Of a stretch of DNA of 64,000 nucleotides, positions 11,165 to 22,204 are shown piece after piece. The DNA comes from Podocnemis expansa (taxonomy: Eukaryota; Chordata; Testudines; Podocnemididae). The translations under genes were made by a program, and so were the position numbers. Every line of letters begins with the position of its first letter. Position 1 is the first letter of the stretch. Under the pieces are notes generated by a model, which was given only the letters and a program-made list of their open reading frames with translations, had not been told where the DNA came from and did not search any database. Where the stretch lies: positions 12,900,991 through 12,964,990 of the forward strand of contig ML681995.1 of NCBI GenBank assembly GCA_007922195.1, read 5' to 3'.

Positions 11165-13107
11165 GTGGTAAACTGGGCGCCTCCCAGTCGGGACGGCGCA
11201 GACAGGGATCGGACCCTTTGTCGGGCCGCAAACAGCGTTTTTGACGGTTCCCCCGAGGGCAGTGTTCCACAAGCCCTGTTCTCCCCCCACCGCCTCCGCC
11301 ACTTCGCTCGACGGTGGACCCTTGTCACGTCAGACCAGTGGGTCCTCGACACAGTGGCCAGAGGATACCGCATCCAGTTCCTCTCAACCCTCTGGGACAG
11401 AAAACCGCCCCCTCCCATAATCCCAGAAAACCCACATCTGCTAAGCAATCTTGAGGTTGAATGCCAGAAGTTACTCTCCCTCGGAGCCATCAAAAAGGTC
11501 CCCGAGAGAGCGTGGCAAGGGGTTCTATTCCCACTACTTCCTAATCCCCAAGCCCAATACGGACCTACGTCCCATTCAAGACCTCAGAGCACTCAACAAA
11601 AACATAAAGGAAATAAAATTCCCTATGGTCTCCCAACCACAGATTATTCCCTCCTTGTCCCCAGGAGTGTAGTTTGCAGCCCTCGACCTAAAGGATGCTT
11701 ATTTCCATATAGCCATTCAACCCCACCACAGGCGGTTTCTCAGGTTTGTAGTGGCACAACGCCACTACCAGTTCACCACCCTCCCCTTCGGGTTATCGCT
11801 AGCCCCCAGGGTGTTCACAAAGTGTGTTGCACTGGTCGCAGCTTTCCTTTGCAGGAAGTCGTGTAAGAATCTACCCCTACTTAGACAACTGGCTCATAGT
11901 GGTCAAGTCAAGTCAACAGGTACAAGACCACCTCAACATGGTAATGAACCTGTGCAAGTTCCTGGGCTTCCGCATAAACCTGGAGAAGTCCAAGCTTTGC
12001 CCCACTCAGGACATAGAGTTCATTGGGGCACATTTAAACACCCAGCAAGGCACCGCGTCCTTGCCCCTGTCAAGATTTTGGTCCATCTGCACCATCATCA
12101 TGGAGCTCCAGGAGCCCGGGCTGACCACAGTGCGCAGATGCATGCAGCTCCTGGGGCATGTGGTAGCGGCCACATCGGTAATCTGAACAGCCTGTCTGCG
12201 AATGAGACCGTTTCAGCTCTGGTTTGCCACAAGCTTCCAACCAGAAAGGGACCATCTGGACAAGGTAATTTCGGTTCCGCAATATGTCCTGGAGTCCCTC
12301 CAAATATGGAGGGACCCCGACTTCATGATGGGGGAAATTCCATTCAGGGAGTCCAAGCCCTCAGTGACCCTGATAACGGATGCATCCAACTCGGGCTGGG
12401 GTGCCCACCTGTCCAGGGGCCTCTCCACGCAAGGCGTTTGGAACCCCGAGGACAGTCTCTTCCACATAAACGTGAAGGAGCTCAGGGCCATCAAACTGGC
12501 CTGCATGACCTTCCTAGACCAGATCCAAGGCAGGGTGGTCCAAATCCTCTCAGACAACACGACAGCCATGTTCTATGTGAATCGTCAAGGGGGAGTCCGC
12601 TCCTCGGCGCTATGTGAGGAAGCAACCAAGCTTTGGCAACTAGCGATAGACCATCACTTCACGCCAACTGCCACCCACCTACCTGGAGTGGGCAATGGCA
12701 TAGCAGACTCACTCAGCAGAAAACCCCTGGCGAATCACAAGTGGTCCCTCCACAACGAGGTCTTCTCCCCGTTGACAATCAGATGAGGAAACCCTCAGAT
12801 CAACCTCTTTGCCATGGCGCAGAACCACAAATGCCCCCGGTTCTGCTCCCTCTGAGGTTGGGAGAAAGGTTCTCTCAGTGATGCCGTTCTCCTCAGTTGG
12901 TTGGGGACTCTAATGTATGCCTTCCCGCCAATTCCTTTGATTCACTGGGTGCTCCTGAAGGTCTTTGCGGATGAGGCATTCATCATCCTGATAGCCCTGG
13001 ACTGGCCCAGACAACACTGGTTCCCTCTCCTTCAAGACATGTCAGTGAGGACCCTGCTCCGCCTCCCATTGTGGGCAGACCTCCAAACCTCGGCCTCCTG
13101 CACCTGA
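11165..13107 (+). pseudogene. pol: DIRS reverse transcriptase / RNase H, broken
   Basis: The polymerase of the element copies RNA to cDNA. Visible motifs in order: FLIPKPNTDLRPI..LRALN (about 11540-11600), ALDLKDAYFHI (about 11680), LPFGLSLAPRVFTK (11786-11825), then YLDNWLIVV (11875-11905), where the usual YxDD box reads YLDN. Next come FLGFRINLEKSKL and RNase H with TDASNSGWGAHL, KELRAI and SDNTTAMFYVN (12370-12590), ending with LPGVGNGIADSLSR (12676-12720). The stretch to 13107 (LFAMAQNHKCP, LMYAFPPIPLI, LDWPRQHWF) is the usual DIRS connection domain. Breaks: frame changes near 11500 and 11850, and stops at about 11670, 12184, 12784 and 12853. YLDN instead of YxDD may be ancestral or decay. 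Confidence 0.88.
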
Positions 13108-13112
13108 CAGTC

Positions 13113-14162
13113 TGGATGCTCTCTGGCTCAGCGAGCCAGAGAGACACTCCTCGGATAGGGTTAAAAAGGTCCTGGCTGGCAGCAGGAAACCCTCCACCAG
13201 GTCCATCTACATGGCAAAATGGAATCACTTCTCTACTTGGTGCCGTGACAAAGACATAAACTCTATCTCTGCACCAATTCAGGCAACTCTGGATTACCTT
13301 CTTGATCTAAGAGAGAAAGGCCTATCCCTGTCCTCATTAAAAGTCTACCTGGAGGCAATCTCGGCCCTTCACCAAAGAGTAGATGGGGCTCCGCTCTTTT
13401 CATACCCCATCTGCCATAGATTCTTGAAAGGAGTGGAAAAACTTTTTCCCCACATCTGTAAACCCACCCCACAGTGGGATTTGAACGTTGTGCTGCAGGC
13501 TCTGATAGAGGTGCCCTATGAGCCCTTGGACTCAGCCACCCTGTTCATGCTGTCCTGGAAGGTGGCTTTCCTGGTAGCTATTATCTCAGCCAGAAGGGTC
13601 TCAGGGTTACAAGCCCTATCCTCTGAACCCCCATATACGGTTTTCTTCCCAGACAAGGTGGTCCTGCGTCACCACCCCTCGTTCTTGCCCAAGGTTGCCA
13701 CTCCCTTCCACATGAATCAAGAGATCTGCCTGCCGCTCTTCTATCCAGACCCTCAGGTGACAGAAAACCAGAGATGGTGGCACACCCTGGATGTGAGGAG
13801 AGCGCTCCTGATCTATTTTGAGCACACATGATCTTTCCACAAGACCTCCCAACTGTTCGTGGTGGTTGCTGAACACGAGAGGTTCCCCAGTATCCTCCCA
13901 ATGCATCTCCAAATGGATTCTCAACTGCATTAAAGACTGCTACAGAAGGTCAAACACACCTCTCCCAGAGACTGTGAGAGCCCACTCTACCAGGGCTCAG
14001 GCGTCTTCCATGGCCTTCCTCGCCAAGGTCCCGATCCAAGAGATCTGCAGGGCCGCTATGTGGTCGTCAATTCATACCTTCATGACGCACTACGCCATTG
14101 CCCAACAGGCTAGAGATGATGCCGCTGTGGGCAGAGCTGTATTCAATGTGGGTAAACTGTAA
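13113..14162 (+). pseudogene. DIRS tyrosine recombinase, frameshifted
   Basis: Site-specific recombinase that integrates the circular cDNA in place of a DDE integrase. An N-terminal SAM-like part, with SLSSLKVYLEAISALHQ and HRFLKGV, spans about 13170-13440. The catalytic part shows the first Arg in ISARRVSGL (about 13590). After a frame change near 13830 come HSTRAQAS (His-x-x-Arg, about 13983) and THYAIAQQ (candidate nucleophile Tyr, about 14090). The His-Arg pair and the Tyr are all visible, so the R-H-R-Y set survives across two frames. The stop is at 14160-14162, only 33 bases before the ICR. Confidence 0.88.
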
Positions 14163-14195
14163 TTCCTCCCACCATCCTTGGGTATGGCTAGCAGG

Positions 14196-14294
14196 CACCT
14201 GTAACTGAATGATGTGAGCAGCGCTCGAAGGAGAACGGTTGGTTACTCACCAGTAACCGTCCTTCTTCGAGATGGGCTGCTCACATACATTCAG
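14196..14294 (+). repeat. DIRS internal complementary region
   Basis: Bases 14196-14236 are the reverse complement of the left outer end (8880-8920), 40 of 41. Bases 14234-14294 are the reverse complement of the right outer end (14481-14541), 61 of 61. The halves overlap by AAC (14234-14236), the complement of the terminal GTT. In the DIRS1 model this region templates completion and joining of the two ends into a circle. Confidence 0.93.
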
Positions 14295-14339
14295 GTCCCT
14301 CCCACTGTCCCCACTAACGGAGTTGGCAAAGGTATATGG

Positions 14340-14541
14340 GACTGGGAGGGTCAGGGTCACAGCCACCTATATAGCCGCGGTCGCGGCATAGAGGGGGCGT
14401 TGGCCGTGCACCCTGACCTGACAGGCTAATGCTAAAGACTTTCCGAGATACAATGCACTGCAGCACGTAGACACCTGTAACTGAATGTATGTGAGCAGCC
14501 CATCTCGAAGAAGGACGGTTACTGGTGAGTAACCAACCGTT
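14340..14541 (+). repeat. DIRS right inverted terminal repeat
   Basis: Inverted counterpart of 8880-9055, extended at its outer end by GGTGAGTAACCAACCGTT. It contains CCTATATAGCC, a TATA-like box, and the GC palindrome GCCGCGGTCGCGGC at about 14376-14389. Confidence 0.9.
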
Positions 14542-14749
14542 ACAGCTTCTGCACCTCTCTCTTCCCAAGAAGTCAACAAGTCTCCTTCAGCCTGTATCCT
14601 CGACAGAATGGGGCTGGTGGGATGCATTGGGATGCCCACCCAGAAGCAGGAAAAAAATTGATATCAAGGCAGCAGCATAAATGAGAGGGGAGACAGGGCT
14701 AGGAATGCAAGATGGTTGGAGAGCTCAAGGCTGTATAGTTGTGGTGGCT

Positions 14750-14956
14750 GGAGTGTTTCCCAACCAGCGTGCCATGGCACACAGGTGTGCTGTCAGGCTT
14801 GAGCAGGCGTACCATGGAATTTTTTGAAAAACTTCTCAGAGTTCTAGATTGGCTCATGAATATTCATGAGTACATTAGGAGACTCTGTAGTGGTGTGCCT
14901 CAAAATAATTTAAGATGTCAAGGTGTACCACAGCAGGCAAAAGGTAGGGAACCACT
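14750..14956. mobile_element. hAT-like MITE (GTGTTTCCCAACC type)
   Basis: The ends GTGTTTCCCAACC and GGTAGGGAACCACT are inverted repeats. The flanks TGGCTGGA (14742-14749) and TGACTAGA (14957-14964) match at 6 of 8. Noncoding interior. Confidence 0.75.
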
Positions 14957-14964
14957 TGACTAGA

Positions 14965-16330
14965 GGCATGGAAAAGGGGAATCTTCTGAGACTCATGGAA
15001 GAGTGTGGAAAATAAGTGTATTTATCCTTAACGCTATAAGGGGTGAGTCATGTATGAATTATCCAAGCGCATTCCTTACACCTTATGACATAAGTCAATT
15101 TTACACTCCATCAGGGCCTGTCCAAAGCCTGAAGCCTGTGAGAGTCTTTCCATTAACATCAATGATCAGGTGTTAAAGAAAATTGCTGTTTAGTATCTTC
15201 CCAAGAGACTTTTATACGTTAATATTTGCTTGGCCATTTGCTCTCTTTCAGATCACTCATCAATTTTCATTGATCTCATTTTCTCCTTAGAACCTGTTTG
15301 GTTGCATTTCCCATATAGGGGCCAGAAACATTTCTGAACCAGGCTGTTGCCGGGTGTAGCAGAATGCCCCAGTAGATTTACGTGAGACAGGTGAGCTATA
15401 AAATGGGTGTGCCTTTCTGTCTTTCTTTATCACTCACACACTGAAGAAAGCTGTGTCACTTTGTCACCCATCCTGAAAGATCCTTTAGTGTAAAGCGAGA
15501 TGATTTAGGCCACTCTACCAAAAGGCAGCAGTGTAGGAAAAAAAAGCTTGTCATACATTTTTCTGTCTTTGGATTTCTTCCAGTAACATATTATGGAGAT
15601 ACAAACAAGGAGTCCTGTGGCACTTTTAATGACTAACAAATTTATTTATATTCTGGGGATATTACATCTGGAATTTTGAACTCTTTTGATTCCTAAGTGA
15701 CCTTGTTTGTACTCAGGTTAGGAAGCAGGAAAGACATATCTGTTTAAAACTCGACAGTGTTGCAACACAGCCTTTGTGCTAAACTTCCCTTTCCCTCACC
15801 GTTGCCTTGTCTTGTACAAGAAATGCAAGTTAATCAGTATATTGAGCTTTTGTCCAGTTTTCTTGAACACCTCAAACTAGATTTTTGTTATCTGACGCTG
15901 TAATCAGAAATGCCTCCAGTCAGGTTTGCTGGAAGGACCTTTCTAGTTTAAGCAGAAAGAAGATTTTCCTGTGTTAAAATGTCGTCTTTAGAAAAGTAAG
16001 AGCAACATCCCATCCTCAATTTACCTTTCCTTTGTCAGGCATTTTAGAGTCATGTAAGTGCAGTTCAGGAATGGCGCTACCATTTCTGGTGCCCTCCTGC
16101 AAGCGCAGCAGACGCCAGCTAAGACAAATGACGTCAGAGTGTGCCGCAATGGCACGCTCCCCATTTTGGCACCCCTCAAGCTTCAGCGCCCCCCTGCAAT
16201 GCTTGTGCCAGCCCTGTTGCAGTTGCTGTTCCATTACCAAGCAAATAATTACATCACGATATTTTTTGCAGCTTCTTACTCCTTGTTTCTTTGTGTTCCT
16301 CTATTTCCAGATGGTAAGATAGGTAACATA
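14965..16330. other. Gene-free sequence
   Basis: AT-rich unique sequence apart from the Penelope scrap at 15603. The stretch 16060-16210 is more GC-rich, with chance ORFs and no visible family. Confidence 0.5.
15603..15650 (-). mobile_element. Penelope-like end fragment
   Basis: ACAAGGAGTCCTGTGGCACT followed by GACTAACAAATTTATTTAT, the distal end of the family, antisense to the copy at 8039. Confidence 0.7.
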
Positions 16331-16746
16331 GGCTATATCTACACCTAAAAGCTTAGACTGGAATTGCTGAGTCCAAACAAAGTAGTTTGGAGTTAGTTCA
16401 AACTAAGCACATTTTTTTAGTTTGAGCAAACCAGCCGTGCTTTTTTAGTTTGAACTAACTTTTTAGTTCAAACTAAAAAAGTGTGGCTAGTTCAAACTAA
16501 AAGATAGTTAGTTTGAACTAAAAATTGCACTTAGGTTGAACTAACTGCTAGTTTGAATTTATTTAGTTTGAACAAGCATGAGTACATCAAACTAAATTTC
16601 TAAATAAGTTCGAACTAAGCAGTTAGCTTGGACTAAACATCCAAATTAACTAGTTCAAAGCAGGCAAGGCCTACTGTAGATAGGGCTTAAATAAGTTTGA
16701 ATTAAGGCTCCTTAATTCAAACTAATTTGCTAGTATAGACATAGCC
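16331..16746. mobile_element. Palindrome-rich MITE (AGTTTGAACT type)
   Basis: The ends are GGCTATATCTACAC and TAGACATAGCC. The flanks are CATAG versus CATAT (one difference), matching the five-base pattern of its relatives if the boundary is shifted by one base. The inside is almost entirely repeated words of the kind TTAGTTTGAACTAA and TTAGTTCAAACTAA in both orientations, giving many overlapping hairpins. Related to 22205 and, inverted, to 62176. Confidence 0.72.
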
Positions 16747-17037
16747 ATATAGATCAGCAGTTTGTTCAAAGACAGGTTGCCATTTGGAAAGCAACGTGGG
16801 TTACTTACCATTAACCGTCCTTCTTTGAGATGGGCTACTCACATACATTCAATATTAGGTGTCTACATGCCGCAGCGCACGATTGGTCGGAAGCTTTTTG
16901 CCCTAGCCTTTCAGAGCAGGGCTGGCAGCCGATGCCCCCTCTGGCCACTTCCATGGCTATATATACAGCCCCAACCCTGATCCTTCCCACTCCCTTTAAG
17001 ATCACCAATTCCGAATAGCAGAGACAGTGGTAGGGTC

Positions 17038-17137
17038 CTGAATGTATGTGAGCAGCCCATCTCGAAGAAGGACGATTAATGATAAGTAACCCGCTGTTCT
17101 TCTCTGAGCTCTGCTTGGATACATTCAGCATCAGGTG
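17038..17137 (-). repeat. ICR of the second DIRS element
   Basis: The 17038-17098 half is complementary, with some mismatches, to the outer end at 16793. The 17096-17137 half is complementary to the outer end at 19654-19685. They overlap at GTT (17096-17098), as in the first element. Confidence 0.8.
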
Positions 17138-17803
17138 ACTACTAGCCATACCACGGACGGTGGCAGAGTTGGAGTTTTCCTCCTTCAGCACAGCTATCCC
17201 CATAGGCAAACTCCAAACCAGGAAGCCGCCTGAAGTGAGCATATTGCCTACAAGGAAGGGGAAAATTTTATAACTCTATGAACTCCCGTGGTAAGCTGAG
17301 GTAAGGGACCTTAGAGAAAACTATGCGTCAGCTTGAGGGGAGTTGGGGTCATAGTGTCAGCTATGCAAGCCTAGCAGGTCCCCAAGCCTGCAGATTGAGA
17401 AAATTTCTGATGAGCTGGGGACTTTTTGTCCCTAAGCGGAAAGACCGCTCCTCTCAAAGCTCTACGAGCGCTTGACAGGGAAAACGAAATAGGGAAGTGA
17501 GTCACTTCTGCAGCGGGTTGGCAAGGATACTGTCTGGGTTATTCCATGCACACTGGAAGAAAAGGACTAGCTCTTACACAACCAGGTCCTACTGACTTCT
17601 CTAGAGGAGCCTGTTAGAACTGTAGTAAGTGAACAGTCAGAAGACATGGAAGTTCTACTGGTAAGACTTATAAGAGAGAGAGAAAGTCCATCATCTGTGT
17701 AGAAAGTGGGATATAAAATTTTCTGATCCCATTGAAACCCTCAGGCCTTCAGTCTCAAGCTGTGGCAGCCAAACTGCGGGTAGCGGGAAGTAGCAAAGAT
17801 AGG

Positions 17804-18400
17804 TCATCTCTTGCACATCAAGAAATTGGCCTGCACCCCCACTAGTAAGGTTGGGTAGGGGTCTACCCCACCCATCTTGGAAACAAAGAAGGGGGTTGAT
17901 GATGAGGTGGGAAAGGTAGCTCCATGGCCCCTGCATGTCACCAGGTCGTGTAGGGAAATCAAGTGCAGTGGTCTTGAGGGTAGAAGGTCTGCCTCAGGGC
18001 CATAATAGAGTAACCTCAGAGCCATAGTTTTATGGGCAATAGTCTGAAAACTTCAGATGAGGACGCTCCCTTAGCACCTTCTGTCAGGCAGGGTCAACAT
18101 AGACTGTACCAGCCTTAGAAGTTAAGGTGAGGGTGGGGATGGAAAGTTCACGACCTCTAAGGGGAATTTCCCATAGAGATCCCTTGAGAAAGCAAATGGT
18201 TGATAGTACCAAAGGGCAGGCACAGACCCGGAGTATCAAAATAGGGGTACCAGAAAAGAATAGAAATGGGGAAAAGGGGCATGGGAGGGGAAGGGGCATC
18301 GGTCTCCCACCTGCCCTTTGCGATGGGAGTGTTCAAGTGCAGCCCAGGATACCAAGATCCTGTTTCAATGTATTGAGGCTGAGGGCCTGAAGAGAAGGGA
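17804..18400 (-). pseudogene. DIRS gag/RT remnant
   Basis: The minus-strand reading near 17840-17900 gives PFFVSKMGGVDPY, resembling the RT motif read as FLIPK..DLRPI in the first element. Upstream on the minus strand (18080-18400) lies Pro-rich, GGTACC-containing sequence like the low-complexity part of gag. Several stops are present. Assignment rests on position between the two DIRS ends plus this weak motif match. Confidence 0.45.
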
Positions 18401-18430
18401 CAGATACAGCAATAAGCTTGAGGTTGGCCT

Positions 18431-18918
18431 TTGTGTGCATCCAAATCCCTTGTCTCCTATGGGAGGAAAGGCATGAATACATATGGATATGACCCTTCTG
18501 TCTCTTCTACCTGTGCCTGTAGCCAGACAGACATCCTGACCATAGATATCTCTACCCAGACCCTGGTGTGGACTTGCAGGGACTGCAGCCTGCAGTTCCC
18601 TCTCTCCAACGCTCTGGCTGGGGAGATGAATCGATGTGACAGGTGCCTGCCGGTGGAATCTCTCAAGAGGCAGGTGGGAGAGTTACAGGAGGAGGTGTCT
18701 CGGCTTAGGAGTATCCACACCCTGGAGAAGTTCCTCAACAGGATCCACAAGGAGAAGTGCAAGAAGGAGGGCATTATCCAGGTGCCAGGGACTACTGCCA
18801 CAACACTGGAGCTGGATGGGGAGCCTGTGGCAAGGGGAGGACACTGGCAGCTGGTTACCTCTGGCGGTAGGCAGTGCTCCACCCCTGCCCACAACCCACC
18901 CTCTGTTGTGGTGAAGAA
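18431..18918 (+). pseudogene. CR1-type LINE ORF1 fragment
   Basis: An open stretch of about 160 codons running into the assembly gap. It has a Cys cluster (CACSQTD, then CRDC and CDRC) followed by a coiled coil with regular Leu spacing (VGELQEEVSRLRSI), and ends with HWQLVTSGGRQ. This order matches the ORF1 nucleic-acid-binding protein of sauropsid CR1 elements as I know it. It lies on the strand opposite to the DIRS it sits in, so it is best read as a nested insertion. The true start is uncertain. The 3' part is lost in the gap. Confidence 0.55.
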
Positions 18919-19318
18919 NNNNNNNNNNNNNNNNNNNNNNNNNNNNNNNNNNNNNNNNNNNNNNNNNNNNNNNNNNNNNNNNNNNNNNNNNNNNNNNNNN
19001 NNNNNNNNNNNNNNNNNNNNNNNNNNNNNNNNNNNNNNNNNNNNNNNNNNNNNNNNNNNNNNNNNNNNNNNNNNNNNNNNNNNNNNNNNNNNNNNNNNNN
19101 NNNNNNNNNNNNNNNNNNNNNNNNNNNNNNNNNNNNNNNNNNNNNNNNNNNNNNNNNNNNNNNNNNNNNNNNNNNNNNNNNNNNNNNNNNNNNNNNNNNN
19201 NNNNNNNNNNNNNNNNNNNNNNNNNNNNNNNNNNNNNNNNNNNNNNNNNNNNNNNNNNNNNNNNNNNNNNNNNNNNNNNNNNNNNNNNNNNNNNNNNNNN
19301 NNNNNNNNNNNNNNNNNN
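18919..19318. other. Assembly gap (400 N)
   Basis: Exactly 400 N. Any reading frame drawn through it is meaningless. It probably replaces the middle of the CR1 insertion. Confidence 0.99.
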
Positions 19319-19425
19319 CACAGCATTCTCATTGGCAAATTAAGGAAGTATGGGTTAGATGCATGCATGTTCTGTAGAAGTGTCGGTTCTTGGTGGAACG
19401 ATATCCACAAACTGGTCCTCTAGCT
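19319..19425 (+). pseudogene. CR1 reverse transcriptase scrap
   Basis: It starts HSILIGKLRKYGLD, the conserved segment just before the WI.NWL block of CR1-type reverse transcriptases, then decays and stops at about 19421. Same strand as the ORF1 piece across the gap, which supports a single CR1 insertion spanning the gap. Confidence 0.6.
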
Positions 19426-19689
19426 TAAACGGGTGGCTCACGCAAAAGCTAATGACAGGCACTTGCAATTGCAAGGAGAGACTGTTCCGAAACCATTGCC
19501 AAGGGTGGAAAAAGGAACTGAGGAGGGTCAGGGTTGGGGCCGTATATATAGCCACAGTGGCCAGAGGGAGTGTTGGCCACCGACTCTGCTCAGACAGGCT
19601 AGGGCAAACAGCTTTTGATGAATTGTGCGCTGCAGCACATAGACACCTAACACTGAATGTATCTGAGCAAAGCTCAAAGAAGAACAGAA

Positions 19690-20480
19690 CTCTTATCCAG
19701 AGTTTAAGGCCTCTGTAAATTGCCCACTTCCACGTGCTCCAAGGAAGATGCAAAGTGCATTATCCATAGGATTTGGGTATATAATGATTTAAGAACTATC
19801 ATAATTAGTTATTTGTGTGGGTTCAGAATTCTCTGGGTGACTGTTACTATCCTCAAAGAAGAAGGGTGCAACTTACATCTTACACAAGCATAGCTCTTCA
19901 GTGTCCTTTCTGTGCTCCCCAATCTATATTTATCTACAAGGATATATTTAAAAAAGCAAAACAAAGGAATTCAACATTTAGCAGGGGTAGGGAATACCAG
20001 CACCTTTTTGCCAGCCCCACAAAAAAGCACTGTTTATGAAAGAGACCCAATCCTCAGCTGGTGTAAATCCATTGAATTCAATGGAACAACACTGAGTAGC
20101 TGCCAATCTAGTCCATAGCTTTGAAAGCAGTTTTAAAAGCAGAGAAAATGTGTAGATCTGCCAGTTAAAATATTTAGACATTCTAAATGTCATAATCAGA
20201 CACTTTTTCCCTCTTCAAGTACTTCAAATGAAAATATGCACAAAATATACACATATTGTATTATAATAATGTTGAGTCCAAAACTGCTTCTATCAATCAA
20301 TGGTACATTTCATCAGCTTCAGAAAAACCAGAATTTGGCTGTAAAAGAATAAAACATCATGAATGATTTGCAAAGGTTTGTAAAAATTAGCTAAAGCCAG
20401 CACACCTGTATAAGCATTCCAGCCTGTGCTATAGGTAGTGAGCCAGATTTTCAGAGGGCTATTGTACATGCCTACTATAT
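19690..20480. other. Gene-free sequence
   Basis: AT-rich. Bases 20043-20105 read CCTCAGCTGGTGTAAATC.. with an imperfect inverted counterpart, an old palindromic repeat of a kind also visible at 32105-32196. Nothing coding. Confidence 0.5.
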
Positions 20481-20482
20481 AG

Positions 20483-20671
20483 CAGTGGTTTTCAAACTTA
20501 GGGTCAGGATTCAGTACTAGGTCACAGACCCTCAGACACTAGGTTGTGGCACCCCCTGTTGCCACCACAGAAAGACTGGAAGGCATTGCACAAAGATATA
20601 ATTGTTGGGTGCCAGGCATAAATGATTTTTTTTTGAACGGGGTCCCAAGGAAAAAAGTTCAAAAACCACTG
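20483..20671. mobile_element. hAT-like MITE (CAGTGGTTTTCAAACT type)
   Basis: The ends CAGTGGTTTTCAAACTT and AAGTTCAAAAACCACTG are inverted repeats. The flanks are CTATATAG on both sides (20475-20482 and 20672-20679), a perfect 8-base duplication. Noncoding. Confidence 0.9.
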
Positions 20672-20679
20672 CTATATAG

Positions 20680-22199
20680 AACTCTTGGTATGTGCACAAG
20701 TCAGGTTTGTGTTCAGGCATTTTGTTTGAAGGGATGCATATTAGGAGTGCACAACTCCGATGTGCAAAACTGTGACTTTTGAAGTTTTGTCCTCTCTCAT
20801 GGTACCAACGTAAAGCACATATGTAAGAGTCTAGGACAGTGCATGCAAATATCTTCTTGCTAGTGCAGAGGACCAGGAAGTGAAACTTGCAGCAAATGGT
20901 AGTGAAACAATTATACGCAAAGCTCTGTCAAACCCAAAAAGTTAACAAACAAATACAATGGGAGCAATGCTTGCCCTGCAAACTCAGTTTCAGTAATTTA
21001 AGGCCTGAATAGATCTTCAGCTGGAGTAAATTGGTGTATCTGCATTGGTTGGCCTTTTGGTGTTAATTGTAATGATGAAAACCTGAGGGTTTTTTAATGC
21101 AAGACAGAATTTTTTCTCAGTTACACTGGCATAATAAAACACTGTAATTTGATTGTTTTCTCTGGTGGCTTAGACCAATGTCTAAGAAAATTCAAAATCT
21201 GGCTTTAAATTCTTACTCAGGCTAACTCTCAAAGTAAATGAGAGGTTTGTCCAAGATAGGATCTCTGCATTTAACCTAAAAAGAATACCACACAAAGTTT
21301 GAGCCAGGTCCTCAGCTACTACAAATTTGAATAGCTCTAATAAAGTCTGTGGAAATCTAATGTTTACTGCAGTTGAGAATCTGACTTTTAAAATTGGCAA
21401 TAGGATTTTTTTGCCCCTTAGGCATTGCTTTGGGTGCTGTCTGTGCACATTCTCTTTCCACTTTATTTAGGGATCAAAAACCTGCAGTCATCTGTTTTCA
21501 AGATTCCCCTTGACTTAAATTTTGGCAAGTCAGCTTTTCCTTAATAAGTAGTGTACAACACAAAGAAAAAATATATGCACATTCAACATCCTGATCCTTT
21601 TAATTCTTCATGCCAACTCCCCTCCCCCAAATGAACAATGTAAGCTACTTCATGTCCACCTATTCATTTACCTTCCTAAATATTTCAGAGATCCCCACAG
21701 TGATGAACAGTAATTCATACTTGCCAGGCTAATCCAATACCCATTTCAGTGTAAGCACTTATTTAATTCAATGAGCCCTCGATTATGAGCCAATATCTTT
21801 CTCAGTAGCCAGGAGAATAACCCCTTTCCATACAAAGCCCTTTTGGAAAAAGCCTGTTGTGAAGATGGGTGTGTTCTCTGATTAATGTTTAGAATTCTAG
21901 GTTAAGCTGTTAGGGATATTGAAGTCCACATGTTATTAAAGAAGATTTTTTTGTTTTCTGTCCCAGACTGCTTTTTTTAACAACAATTGTCTGAGATAGG
22001 AAGATCAGAGGTTTCCAGGACACTTGTTTATTGTCTCCTGGGTTACTGCCTCACTGTAGGTGGAACGGTTAGTATATCAGGAAAAATAATCAGTATTGTA
22101 ATATATTCCCAGCAACTAGTATGGAGCTCTGTTACTACTTACCAAAGCAGTCATTCAAAAAATACACAGGCCAGAGACAATTGATAGGTGGTGGTATTC
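20680..22199. other. Gene-free AT-rich sequence
   Basis: Nothing recognised; the few ORFs under 90 codons have no family features. Confidence 0.55.
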
Positions 22200-22204
22200 T
22201 CTAA

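Larger units (their letters stand above)
8880..14541 (+). mobile_element. DIRS1-type tyrosine-recombinase retrotransposon
   Basis: A 5,662-base element with every structural part of the DIRS1 group. It has inverted terminal repeats (8880-9055 and 14340-14541) and remnants of gag, reverse transcriptase/RNase H and tyrosine recombinase, all on the plus strand. An internal complementary region (14196-14294) lies just after the recombinase. The left end starts GTT and the right end finishes GTT, and the ICR joins the complements of both ends over that shared triplet. No target-site duplication is seen, as expected for recombinase integration. Each coding region carries stops or frameshifts, so the copy is not autonomous. 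A second copy lies at 16793-19685. Confidence 0.93.
16793..19685 (-). mobile_element. Second DIRS element, inverted and deleted
   Basis: The right end (minus orientation) starts at 16793 and the left end at 19685; both finish with the GTT triplet on the minus strand. An ICR lies at 17038-17137. Both terminal repeats carry a strong TATA-like run (GGCTATATATAC near 16952; GTATATATAGCC near 19544). The inside is only about 2.3 kb, including a CR1 insertion and a 400-base gap, so most of gag, polymerase and recombinase is lost. A gag/RT remnant is still visible on the minus strand at 17804-18400. Confidence 0.82.

Noticed and set aside
18431..19423. A 330-codon ORF through the N run
   Set aside because: Runs through 400 unknown bases; only 18431-18918 and 19319-19421 are real sequence.
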